A program made the position numbers and the translations under genes. Below are positions 36,569 through 47,087 of a stretch of 64,000 nucleotides of DNA, in pieces. Every line of letters starts with the position of its first letter. Positions within the stretch are counted from its first letter, which is position 1. The DNA lies in contig JABYQS010000165.1 of NCBI GenBank assembly GCA_022592435.1, positions 1-64,000 of the forward strand, written 5' to 3'. This DNA is from Cerioporus squamosus. Taxonomy: Eukaryota; Basidiomycota; Agaricomycetes; Polyporales; Polyporaceae. The notes beneath the pieces are model-generated. The model did no database searches and was not told where the DNA came from. It saw only the letters and a list, made by a program, of their open reading frames with translations.

Positions 36569-36965
36569 CCTGCCGGGAGGAGGGGGAGGAGGAGGGGGTG
36601 GTGGGAGAGACGAACACGCGACGCGACGCGAACCACGGCGTCGCGTGTGACGGGTGACGGGCAGCTCACGTGCGCGCGTAACGTGGTGTGCAACGCCTCC
36701 TCCTTGCGGCTCCACCACGCGCTCCTATGTCAGAGCAAGCGTCGAGCAGGATGGGCTGGGATCTCGCAGACGACCACGCTGACCGACTCTTGCTCGTCAC
36801 TCCATGTCCTCGTCACAGCCAGCAGAGTCCTCCCGCCGTCGTCAGCCACGCCAGGACGACCGCGACGACGTCCGGGTCGCCCCGTACCTCACCCACGTCG
36901 TCGCACACCACGGCCAGCTCACCCTCATCCCGCCTCAGAACGCAGGCAGGATCAGGAAGCCCACA
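34242..36965. repeat. Array unit D (partial, last)
   Basis: The unit starts at the same junction, covers the cnd3 5' fragment, divergent promoter and first RING codons, and then continues as the intact RING gene instead of spacer. Similarity to units A-C fades at about 36920-36965. Confidence 0.9.
36569..36803. promoter_or_regulatory. Divergent promoter region, copy D
   Basis: This 235 bp lies between the truncated cnd3 start (36568, minus) and the complete RING gene start (36804, plus). It keeps CACGTG at about 36667-36672 and the GA/CT tract. As the only copy linked to a complete RING gene, it is presumably that gene's promoter. Confidence 0.6.
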
Positions 36966-39900
36966 AAGAAGAAGAAGCAGGCCGCTAGCAGGGATAGGGA
37001 CAGGTTGCTAGATGACGACGAGCCTCGCTTCACCACCGCCGTCCCACCCTCGTCCTCTCGCAAGCTCCATCCCGCCCCCGCCCAGGTCCGCACGCGGAAG
37101 CATGCTCTATCGAACCCGACGACGCCCTCGCCGGGCTCATCGTCGAGGCGGTACGACCCCATAGTTGATGGTGCGTGTATTTCAGATTGTCAGAGCACTC
37201 CTTTTCGTGGAGAACCCAGGCGGAGGGTCTACTTGTCCGTTGGCACCGAGAAAAACCTACACATATGTGTTCGGATTCCGCACCGGACAACTCGCTGCCA
37301 ACAGCGGTATGGATAGGGTTGACCGGCGACATAGGCGGCCGATAGCCAGTCAGTAAGTTTCTTGCACGAAGTCCGCACTACTATACCCCGCCTTTAAACT
37401 GGCTATGTCCGGTCGTGGACAGGGGAATGTTACTATGTGGTGGCCACCCCTTTCGCACGACGTTACAGTCGGGCCCGCCGCGACGTTCTAACGCCCAAGC
37501 TTCCTACCCGCCCTCTCCTGTGGCCGAACTTTGGCTATGGCTCTATGATCACTGTAATGCTATCGTTGGCCTGCCATCCCGACCAGCTTGGCAGCCAATG
37601 TCTTGGTAGCTCGGTGATTATGGAGTACGTTGTAGTGAGGTGATTGGACCAAGCAGTCCCCTATATGTGGGGAGGGCAAGGAGTCGACCAGAGTCGTACT
37701 CACTTAGTGCCGGGGATCCGATGGGCGGAAGTCATGGAGGTCACAGTGCTCGGACTGCAACGGACACCGTGCATGGCTCGCCGCCTGAGCTCTCCGGAAT
37801 GTTTTGCTGATCGCCCAGACGTTCTCCTGTATCTGTCTTATACTCATCTCATCATCGCGCAGACCAGTTGATCCCCGACTATCCCCCACCATCCTTCGAG
37901 GATGCGATTGCCTCCCCGCATGTCCCCCCACATTTGTCGTCGCCTGCGGGGTCGTCACGGGGAGCTTCGGAGCCGCCTGCGCAGACCCAGACGGAGGTGC
38001 AGACGCAGACACAACACCCTGTGACGCCATCCATTCCACCGGTCCCCGTGCCGTCCTCCGCGGCGTCCACTCGCACGTTGTACCACTCCCCTGCGGTGTC
38101 CCATGTGTCTCTCGCCAGGTCTGTCGATCCTCACTCTATCCCTCCGTCTCCGCACCTGCGATCGCTTCATCCTGCGCCGTCCCCACTTGCGTTTAACTCG
38201 ACGTCGACACTGCCAAGCACAGCGGCCACGGAGTCTACCGCGTTCTCGGACACGCCTCTTCTACGCCCACCGCAGCCGAGGTCGGTCCCACATTCATATC
38301 CTGATCCGCGGGAACGGTTGCCATTAGCTCTCGAGCAAGTCGCACCCCAACGGCGTGAACCGTCGCCAATATATGATCCCCCTGCACCTGAGCCTCGCGA
38401 CCGCTCCCCCGCTGCTGCACCGTACCGTCTCACGTCCCCTGCGACCACTACTTTGCTGTCTCCGGCGCATGCTATCCGCGATGTCCCCGCTGTCTCAACA
38501 TCACTACCTACGTCTTCTCCTGCTCTCTCTTCTGCAGCCACCTCACAAGTCTCCATCCCCCGCCACACTCAACCCCTGCCTCTGCTAGAGTCTTCTCCAC
38601 CCTCTTCACCGTACCCCCAATCTCGCGCGTCTGTCGCCACTGCGTCTGACGTCTTCGAGGAGTTCACCTGGGACCCTCGCCAGCGCTGGTCGGCCGACCG
38701 ACGCCTAGGATTCTCCCTAGAGGAGCGCGTACAACGCGAGTTTGAACGGCGCAACACCGAGGAGGCGCTTACCGCCCTTGGCGGAAGCAGCTCAGGGGCA
38801 CCCGTAGACAACCACACCCGTCGTTGTTCACACTGCGGCTCTCTCCGTCCCCTAGAGTGCAACGACATTCAAAGCATCGACGAGGCCAGCGACGAAGAGC
38901 TTGAAGACGACGACACCAGCTCAAGGCGCGGCCCGTCGCCCGTGAAGGGCAAGTCGCCGTACCTGCACCCCGCGCCATCCCACTCCAAGGCGACTTTCAT
39001 GTCACGGTCGCGATCACAGTTATTGTTCAAGTCGCACAGTCCGGAACCGTCAAGTCCACCCACATCTCCGATGTCTCCAAGCACCACATCGTTCTTCAAG
39101 ATGCCCAGTGCCTGGGCCAGCACTGTCACGCTTTCCCTCACCAACGCTCTGCACAACCACGGTGAGAAAGCGATATCTGCAACATCGCCCAGCACGAAGT
39201 CGGTCAAGCGCCGGGAGAGCTTTGGCGTCAAACGCTTATTCGGCTCCCTGAAGGGCAAGGAGCGTGAGCACTCTCGCTCACAGTCTCTGCCTAACACAGT
39301 AGTGAGCTCGGGCGAGTATCCGCATGCGAGCTTCGTCTCGTCTTCAGACTCGTCCTCTGCTTCGGAGAACATCGACGGCTGGGAGGTGGTGAGCGTGGAC
39401 GAAGACTCGGTGAACTCACCCCAGTCAACACATTCTGCCTCGCACTCCAGTAGTTCGACGGCTCCGACTTCTCCAGCACGGTCTATACCTGAGTCTACGA
39501 CGGCGTCGCCCTCGTCTCCGACGTCCGAGGCTGCCCGTCACGCGTTCTTAAACCGACCACTTCGTCATCGCTCAGCGCCGCTGGACAGCCCGCTTACCCC
39601 TACATCACCGTCGTTGCCAGCGATGCCTCCCGTGCCTGTGACTACGACTCCTCCGAAGCCAGCGTCCCCAGCCTCGGCTCGTCCATATCTTCCTGAGAAG
39701 TCTCCTCTGCGCATGCTCGGGAACGCTCAACAACTAAGACAGGCGTACCTCCAGGCTCAAGCAGCAAACGCGAGCCAGATCACGTTGTCGTCTCCGCGGA
39801 CGCCTGTTCCACCTAGCCCCATGACGCCTAGCACGCCCATGACACCAGCGAGCCCGACCGCCATCCCTGCTCCTGCACCCAGTACTGCGCGTGCTTTGCG

Positions 39901-41557
39901 GCCGTCGCCGTCGGTGGTGTGGAAGGCGCCATCATCTCCCTCGCGCTCGCCGCTGTCACAGACCCCGACGTCTGGGTCGCCCGTCCGGCCGTCTCCACTG
40001 GCCACGCCCACCACACATACGACGATGCTGCCAACCTTGGGTCCGGCGCACTCAGCCCCTGTGCACCCTGCCATCGCCGCACTCACTCGCAGTGAGAAGA
40101 CTGCTCTGCGGCACCAGTCCGCCCCGCTGCCCACGATGGCGATGGCGATGACCATGTCCGTCCCACACGAGTCCGCGCCTGTCACGTCTCGCAGCGGCAG
40201 CCCCACCACAGCGACGCTCATCCACGCAGAAGTTCCTACCTCAGCGTCGGAAGCACCCGCGCACGCGCATTTGAGGAGACGCCGCGCAGTCACCCCGCCG
40301 CCGTCGAACCGCAAGGCGACGCTGTATTGCGACACCAGCGCGAGCCCGAGCTTCGCATCTGTGTCGAGTGCGTTGCCCGCACCCGCGCTCATCCCTGTGG
40401 CATGCCCGGACGTCGAGGAGGTCCCGGAGCCGGAGAGTGCGACGCGTGAGTGTGCGTCCCTTGAGCAGCTCATGGGTACGAGGGAAGACCACGTTGGAAC
40501 ACGCAGCGGCCGCGTGTCCCCCATCTCCGTCTCTCCCTCCGTTGCCGTCTCCGTCCCCGCGTCGCCCGTGTCTGTGTCCGCGTCCACGCCTACGACCCCC
40601 ACGTGCCCTGGATCGAGCCAGCAGCACTACCGCGGGCGGCCCCTTCCGAGGCTTCCGGAGGCGGAGCAGGAGGCGACTCCGGTGAAGAGGGTTCCGGACG
40701 GTTACCCTGTGAACCGTCTGCCTGAGGTGAGCGTGGGTGACGAAGCCCCGCCTCCGCCTCCGCCGGCTTCGCGTTCTCCGTCACCATCTCCGCCGCCGTC
40801 GCCTTCACCTGTCCGTGCATCGCTCCCGCCTCTAGGTCCTGTTACGATTGCAACAACTGTGGCACCGCTTCCGCCTTCGACACCTCTCTCTGACACCCAG
40901 GCGTCGATGCTCGCGCCACCGCCCAGGCCAGAGGCGATGTCGCGCTCGACGTCGGGAGGGAGTGTGCTGGAGGACGTCAGAGACGGTGACGGGGCTCCGA
41001 GGCAGGAGTTCTTGCAGATTACGGACTTGGATGTCCTCGCGTCGCGTGCGCTCGAGGGCGCAGCAGATGGGCGGAACTACGAGGTTCGTCCTGGATCCTT
41101 CTCTCCTTTCTTCCCTGTATGCTGATATTTTCGCACAAATAGGACCTGCTTCTCGTGTCAGAAGTGCTTGGGTCCGCCGCGCGCCCGTCGCCAGCGCACG
41201 GGGAGAAGCAGACCGTGCCGTTCACGGGGTCGGTCGAGGTGAAGCGGCGCCGGGTGCTTAAGGACGGGCGGGTGAAGCTGAAGCTGTCGCTTCTGGGTGT
41301 GCCGGTGGACCGGTGCGGGGTGTGTTTGTCGCAGTTCAGGAAGGAGGAGCGGGGGGCGCTGACGCCTGTGTGCAAGCATTCGTGAGTTGTCTTCTGCCTT
41401 TCCTTACTACCTTCGTCATTCCATCTGGGGGATGCAGACTACGTATGGATGGCTGACATGAGTTGCCTGCAGGTTCCACGAGGTGTGCCTACGCCGCTGG
41501 CTGCGCACGGCGCGGGTCTGTCCCATTTGCCGCATGGCGCTCTCCATGGACGATTGA
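36804..41557 (+). CDS. Large disordered protein with C-terminal RING-H2 finger, four exons
   Basis: Exons 36804-37170, 37863-41083, 41143-41381 and 41473-41557 join in frame to about 1,303 residues. Residues up to about 1190 are Ser/Pro/Thr-rich and low in complexity, with an early short motif IPDYPPPSFEDA that resembles a PY-type docking site. The C-terminal RING is C3H2C3: first CxxC (CGVC) near residue 1254, then C-x-H with the following H in FHEVC, and CPIC before the end. This fits a RING-type E3 ubiquitin ligase; substrate and location are unknown and no membrane segment is evident. Intron 1 is 692 nt, far longer than the others (59 and 91 nt). Truncated 5' copies lie at 9030, 17581 and 27184. 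The exon 1-2 join (VDDQLIPDY) is supported by phase and a pyrimidine-rich acceptor. Confidence 0.85.
37171..37862. other. Long first intron of the RING gene
   Basis: This 692 nt stretch starts with GTGCGT and ends with a pyrimidine-rich GCGCAG acceptor. Its sequence does not resemble the array spacer by eye, and no protein-like exon was seen inside it. It may contain an old insertion. Confidence 0.6.
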
Positions 41558-42746
41558 ACGCTATGAACCTGCTCCTCCTTTCCTCGTTCACATGTTCCAA
41601 TCTCTCTTATACCGTTCACGATGTATATCCCTGGAAAACATGTAGCGCTACACATCTCCTGTTCCATCTGTTCCATACCACGTCCATGCATCTTCTCATA
41701 TCCCATCCTGATCCCCGTCCGCTCTCCACGTTTGTTCCTCAATCATCTTCAGCGTGCTGATGTCTCAGTAGAGGTTCCCACTTGTTCATGTGGGATCTTC
41801 CTCCTTTACCTTTGGTCTTAGGCGTCTTTGTAGATGCCCGGCAGTTCGTCCTCCTTCTCTCTGGACACGCTTGTGTCTTACCGCAGGCGGATTCTTTTGC
41901 GTAGTGACTGTTGTGCACGATAATCGTTCAGTATCGTCGTAGTTTAGTAACCCTCTACGCTCCTAACTTGCACCTTGCCCTGCCGCGGTGTGTGTGGTTA
42001 TCTGTGTTTTAGGTGCGTTCGTATCAATGCTCTTTGACCACACTGCGTAACTTTTATCATTGTCACACGAGCAGCAAAGTACTATATATGTCGCCTCCTG
42101 GTGCGTCTGATGATCCCAAGTCTGGTAGGGCGCACTCTAATTCCGAGTTTCATCGACAGCGACCTGACAGCGACTATGTAGGCTTGGCTTCATCCGAGGA
42201 AACTCCGGGGGTCGCTCACCTGCCCATCTTCATGAAGTGCTCATTTGTCCTATCCATTACATTGCTTGCACATCGTGACTATCGTGCGACGTCACATTGC
42301 TGGTTCTGTTCCCAGGTCGTTTCCGTTTGCAGAAGACCTTCGTAGGAGAAGGCGATTCTACGTTCCTCAGATAACCACACTTGCACACCTTTTGGTACGT
42401 GTTGCTGTGGCGTTGTCGGCATGAGCTGCTTTGCTAAACCATGCTAGCAGATAAATTCAATTTTCAACCCGTTATGGCATCGCTTCATATCGCTTCCTGG
42501 CTTTGATCCCAGCGCGGACACGTGAGCGTCCGTGCGACGACTTGACGTTCTGGACATGGGGACTGAGTGGACAATCACGAGAAAGCGCGGCCCACACCCG
42601 CCGGAAGGATGCAGTCCGACGCTGATGGCGCAGGCTCGCGCTCAGGCGTGCCTGTCAGCTGGACACGATGAACGGGGATCCGAGGGCTAGCTGTCAGGGT
42701 ATAAAGTAGCGACGTCGATGTCGCAGTGGTCTTCTCTCTCTCTCCC
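41558..42746. other. Intergenic region with TATA box for next gene
   Basis: This stretch is AT-richer than its surroundings and contains no recognisable gene. It probably holds the RING gene's 3' UTR. TATAAAG at 42700-42706 lies about 40 nt upstream of the next start codon. Confidence 0.5.
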
Positions 42747-44192
42747 ATGTCGGTATTCAGCAGGAAGGGGAAGAAGAGGTGGGTCCCACTCCGTCCACAT
42801 GCGAAGTGTTGCGAGTTATTAATCGTTTGGCAGGGCGCAGCCTGTGGTCGGCCAGGGCTCTCCTGGAATCCCGATCGAGCTTTGGATTGACATCCTTCGC
42901 GAGGCGCAGTACGACGACCTGGTACCATGCTACGGGTGGCTGAAGAAGTACGCGCTGGTCTGTCGTGCATGGAGACCGCACGCCCAGAGGCTCCTCTTCC
43001 ATCGCGTCGCGCTCAATCACGGCGCCAGTCACTGCAAGGCGTTTTTGAAGTCCATGTCTTCGATCCAGGACAGGGAACACGCCGCCCTGCTCGTGGGGTC
43101 TATCCACACCCTCTCCATGTCGCTGGACCATCAGGAGATATACGCAGACATCATCGAGATGTGCACCAACCTGAAGGAACTGCGTATGTGCCTGTATCAC
43201 GCGTCCTTCCGCTCGCACGTCCTCGCACGCATCGCTCGAGTCGCGCCGTCTATCAAGCTGCTTCGAGTCCGAGCGTACAACTACTCCGTCCTCTTCCAGA
43301 CCCTTCCATACTTCTACGCAGTCGAGATTCTCGACGTCGACTGCAGCCCTGCTGAAGACGCATTCCCAGTGCTCTCCTTCCCGGCACCCGCGTGGCGCCT
43401 CCGCGAGTTGCGCTATACCAACTTTCGTCGAGGGACGCACGTGTTCGTGGACTGGGCGTTGTCCGGTGCTGCCGCAGGCTCTTGCGAGACGCTTGAGGCA
43501 CTTCAAGTCTATTGTCCCAGCTTCTCTCCTTCCACACTCCCTGAGCTTGGTGCGACACGCGTTCGCTCGCTCTTCGTCCCTCGGGTCATAGCAGAGGACG
43601 ATATCTCTCCTCTCACGCAGCTCGAAGAAATATGGATGACCCATCCCCGGCACCCGCCCCCTGCATTCGCCCCGCTCCCGCCTAGTATCAGGTACATCAC
43701 GCTGGACGCACTCGACGGCGTAGACTATAACGACATACTCTCCGACCTTCATGCATGTTATGAGCGCACAGGAGGGAGCCTCGCCGCCATCACCTACCAC
43801 CGACAGTGCATCGACAGGGAGGACCCGCTCGACGACATCCGGGCACTGTATGAATTCTGCGAGGATCATGGCGTCGAGTTTCGGCTCATTCGGCCACCAT
43901 ACGGCTCTTACGCTGGGGAGGTAAGCGCTCGCGTTTAGTAGGCACGGGAGCTTAACGTTAACTCAGCTGTCCGTTTTGCTCGCTCTTCTTCTAGAGGATA
44001 CCCCTCAGCGTGCAGGTCACAGTCCCGCGCGCTATGCTGCTATCGTCTCATCGCGAGTCGAAGCTGGAGGTAGAGGAACTTCTGCAGACGTGGTACAAGA
44101 AACGGTCACCGGCGCGGAGATTCGTTACGAAGGCGAAGAAGGCATTTAATAATGCGACAACGATCCACCCCGCGGCACTTGCCAAGCCTTGA
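42747..44192 (+). CDS. F-box-like protein, three exons
   Basis: Exons 42747-42778, 42834-43920 and 43995-44192 join in frame to 438 residues. After a short basic start (MSVFSRKGKKR), an F-box-like segment begins at about residue 18: IPIELWIDILREA followed by LVCRAWRPHAQRLLFHRV. F-box proteins bind SKP1 in SCF ubiquitin ligases, so the rest would recognise substrate. The remainder is Leu-rich without clear repeats, as usual in the large, fast-evolving F-box families of Agaricomycetes. The tiny first exon rests on an ATG with a TATA box about 40 nt upstream and an intact splice. The C-terminus is basic (KKRSPARRFVTKAKKAFNN). The substrate is unknown. Confidence 0.82.
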
Positions 44193-44860
44193 GATTCCTG
44201 TCGTATGTCATCAAGCAGGAGTATGACCGTCACGATTCCTGATGACCACAACCACGGCCCGCTGAATGCACCGCGACCTTCATGCATGGGGTCCAAGAAC
44301 ACAGCGCGTGACTTTGATAGCATATGAGTACTGCGTTATACATGCCGGAGACAGGTGTGACTGGCCATGCGAGCCAAACATGCCTTCACGGCTTCTCGGA
44401 GTCAGGAGAGCGATCCCCTTCAGTGACCCCGGATCATCCATACTGTTGACTGAATACAGCTCCGGTGCTGCGGCAAGGCGATATCCATGCAGAGTTCACA
44501 AAGGGTTAAAGAGTCTGACGAAGACCGAGTAAGTGAGCTCGAAGTGAGGGTGATCAACGATTTCACCGTACTGGTCACAACATGTGCCCATCCCTTGGCA
44601 GCCGTGAGCAAACTTGAAGTACTTAGAACCGACTTACCATAGCATGCATATGAGCCCTGCAATCTACGAGATCCGTACGGGCATCACAGAGAATGAGCTG
44701 TCAGGCTTTGAAGCCTCGACCGATAGATTTCCGAGAGCTATCACTGATACATTGAACGATGCACGAAACAAATGTCCGATCCTCAGGATCTGGTCTGATA
44801 CAACTCTATGTTCAACGCGCCGCGCTGCCCTTCTCCGTTCGAATGAGTCCGAGATGTGGC
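44193..44860. other. Intergenic, nothing recognised
   Basis: No convincing coding stretch or repeat was found. The region lies between the convergent 3' ends of the F-box gene and the Ser/Ala/Pro/Val-repeat gene. Confidence 0.5.
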
Positions 44861-45984
44861 TTACTCCCGGACAGGGAGACCGTGAGGGTGGTAGTCACCC
44901 CTCTTCGTCGGGGCACCAACGGGAGCGCTGGGGATCGACACGGGGATGTTCGGCGTCGCGTCGACAGCGGAGACGGTCGGTGCGCTCACCGGCGCAGAAG
45001 GCACGCTGACAGGGAGGGAAGGCACACTTCCGGAGGGCACCGCGGGCACGCCAGCCGCAGGGACAGAGGGTGCGCTGACCTGAGGCACGCCGACGGGGAC
45101 CGACGGCGAGCTGATGGGGAGGGAAGGCGCAATTTCGGAGGGCACCGAGGGCACGCCAGTCGAAGGGATAGAGGGCGCGCCAACGGAAGGCAGGCCGACG
45201 GGGACCGACGGCATGCTCACAGCGGGAGACGCAGGCGCGCTGACCGGGAGGGCGGGCTGAACCGGTGCGGAGGGTGCGCCAACCGGGACCGAGGGGAGGT
45301 CAACGAAGACCTTGGGCGTCGTAGGGGCCGAAGGGATGGCGGCCGAGGGTACGCTCACTGGCAAGGATGGCGCAGAGAGCGCAGGGGCGAAGGGCGCATT
45401 GACTGGCGCAGTGGGCACAGCGATGGGTGCGGAAGGTGCGCTCGCCGGTACAGAAGGCACAGCGATGGGTGCCGACGGTGCGCTGGCCGGTGCAGAGGGC
45501 AGGGTGACCGGTGCAGACGGAGTCCCAGATGAGGGCGCGTTGACGGACGGCACGAAGGACGCGCTGACCGGGGCGGGAAGTGCGCCAACCGCAGCGGTGG
45601 GCACATTGACCGGCGCAGAGACTGCGACCGGGATGGCGGCGAAGACCTTGGGTATCGTCGGGACCGAAGGACTCGACGGTGCGATCCCAACGGGGGCCGA
45701 CGGTGCGTTCAGGCTGGCAGAGGGCACAGCGGGCACGCTGATCGGAGCGGAGGGTGCGTTGGCTTGCGCCGGCGCAGGAACGCTGACCGGCGCAGACGGA
45801 GCATTGACTGGTGCCTTGGTCGCACTGATCGCCTGAGGGTCCACGGGAGCGGACGAGATAACAGCTGTTCGAAGTCAAGTTATCAGTATCTTGGGACGAG
45901 TGCTATGGCGTGACAGTACTTACCGCCCTGAACGGCTGCCGCGAAGACAATCGCCGCAAGAGTGGCAAACTTGGGGGAGATCAT
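44861..45984 (-). CDS. Secreted Ser/Ala/Pro/Val-repeat protein, two exons
   Basis: Exons 45984-45924 and 45864-44861 (59 nt intron, phase 1) encode 354 residues. Residues 1 to about 19 (MISPKFATLAAIVFAAAVQ) are a signal peptide. Almost all the rest is a degenerate repeat built on APSAPV/VPSAPV units of about 8-12 residues, with two longer repeats sharing PKVF. There are no cysteines in the repeat and no membrane anchor. Such elastin-like low-complexity proteins suggest an extracellular or wall-associated structural role; this is inference from composition. The last residues (TKRGDYHPHGLPVRE) are unlike the repeat. A TATA box lies about 100 nt upstream. An ORF on the opposite strand over the same bases (45312-45836) is a composition shadow. 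Confidence 0.78.
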
Positions 45985-46082
45985 AATGATGATAACGAAG
46001 TTGCGAGGATGGTAAGAGTGCTTGGGTGGTACGGGTGGATGATGAGAGCAGATGAGATGGGGACTACCTGCAGACACCGGGT

Positions 46083-46092
46083 GTTTATATAT
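46083..46092 (-). promoter_or_regulatory. TATA box of the repeat-protein gene
   Basis: On the minus strand this reads ATATATAAAC, about 100 nt upstream of the ATG at 45984, a usual spacing for a strongly expressed fungal secreted-protein gene. Confidence 0.6.
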
Positions 46093-47087
46093 GTATCCGG
46101 GCCTCTCATTGAATGCTCTGAATCCGGGGACTTGGCGAATTTCGTCGCGATTGCACAGGGGCGGCGCAGTCCTACGAAGCGGGCCAGACACCTAGCCTCC
46201 ACCGACATTCGTAACGATCCTGGGCACATTCGAAACGGCTCGTGTCGGATAGGTCTGCAATGGTGTTAACCGGACAGCGGAGCCGTCGTGTCTTGCAAAC
46301 CAGACTGGATGTTGTCGCAGGATACTACATGGGACCAACTCCGGACGGAATGGTTATCCCCTGTTGTGATACGGCCTGAGATCACAGAACACGTCACAAT
46401 CGGAACGCGCTTGCGGGCCAGGACCCCAAGCCTCACCACAGATTTCAATCAAGTCCAATGTGTCGCATCGGAAGCATTAACATCGCCGGGAGCCCTGTTG
46501 GGGACGACAAAGTCAGTGATGCCAAACGATTCGTATCATACGGATGTCGCAGACCCTAGGATGGCAATTCCATCACCTTCAAAGCTTCCGACGGCTTGTA
46601 TGAGTTGGGTAGCGAGCGGGAGTCACCTTCCGCCGGACCACGATGAATTCGTCCACCCTGCTACATGCTTCACGGCAAGTTCAATGGAAGTACCGCGTGT
46701 GGAGGACTCCAACAGTAGGAATAGAGTCGTTAGTAGGAATAGAGCGGATAATAGGAACAGAGTGGATTGCGTCGTCACAGAGCGAAGAACTTGTTCAAGT
46801 CGTCGTGTTGGTTCCGAGTCAACTAAGTGTTGGTCCGACGCGTCATTGTCAAAGCCACCTCGGACTTCCGGGCCGAAGTCACTGCAAGGCTCCCGCGACT
46901 CTATGTCTCACGATGCACGAGTCCTTCAGTGTGCCAGAACGGAGGCACCGCGGACTGCTGGTATCTGAATGTACTCATTCGCGCATATACTATACGGGAT
47001 ACCGTTGGACAATGGATCTCTATATACCTGCGGCGACCTGTGAGCTTCAGAGAAGACACGATACAGAAGTGCACTGAACCAATCACA
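46093..47087. other. Intergenic, with a small minisatellite
   Basis: No recognisable gene was found. A 226-residue plus-strand ORF (46288-46968) has no protein-like features and runs through the minisatellite. Confidence 0.45.
46714..46773 (+). repeat. Minisatellite, about 18 bp x 3
   Basis: Three imperfect copies of an 18 bp unit (AGTAGGAATAGAG plus 5 bp) occur in tandem. The third copy has diverged to AATAGGAACAGAG. Confidence 0.6.

Noticed and set aside
37868..41125. 1,085-codon ORF as a complete single-exon gene
   Set aside because: It starts at an intron border and lacks the upstream exon (36804-37170) and the two downstream exons carrying the RING finger; splicing phases fit the four-exon model.
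45312..45836. 174-codon Gly/Ala/Glu-rich plus-strand ORF
   Set aside because: It is the complement of the Ser/Ala/Pro/Val repeat; the minus strand has the signal peptide, intron and TATA box.
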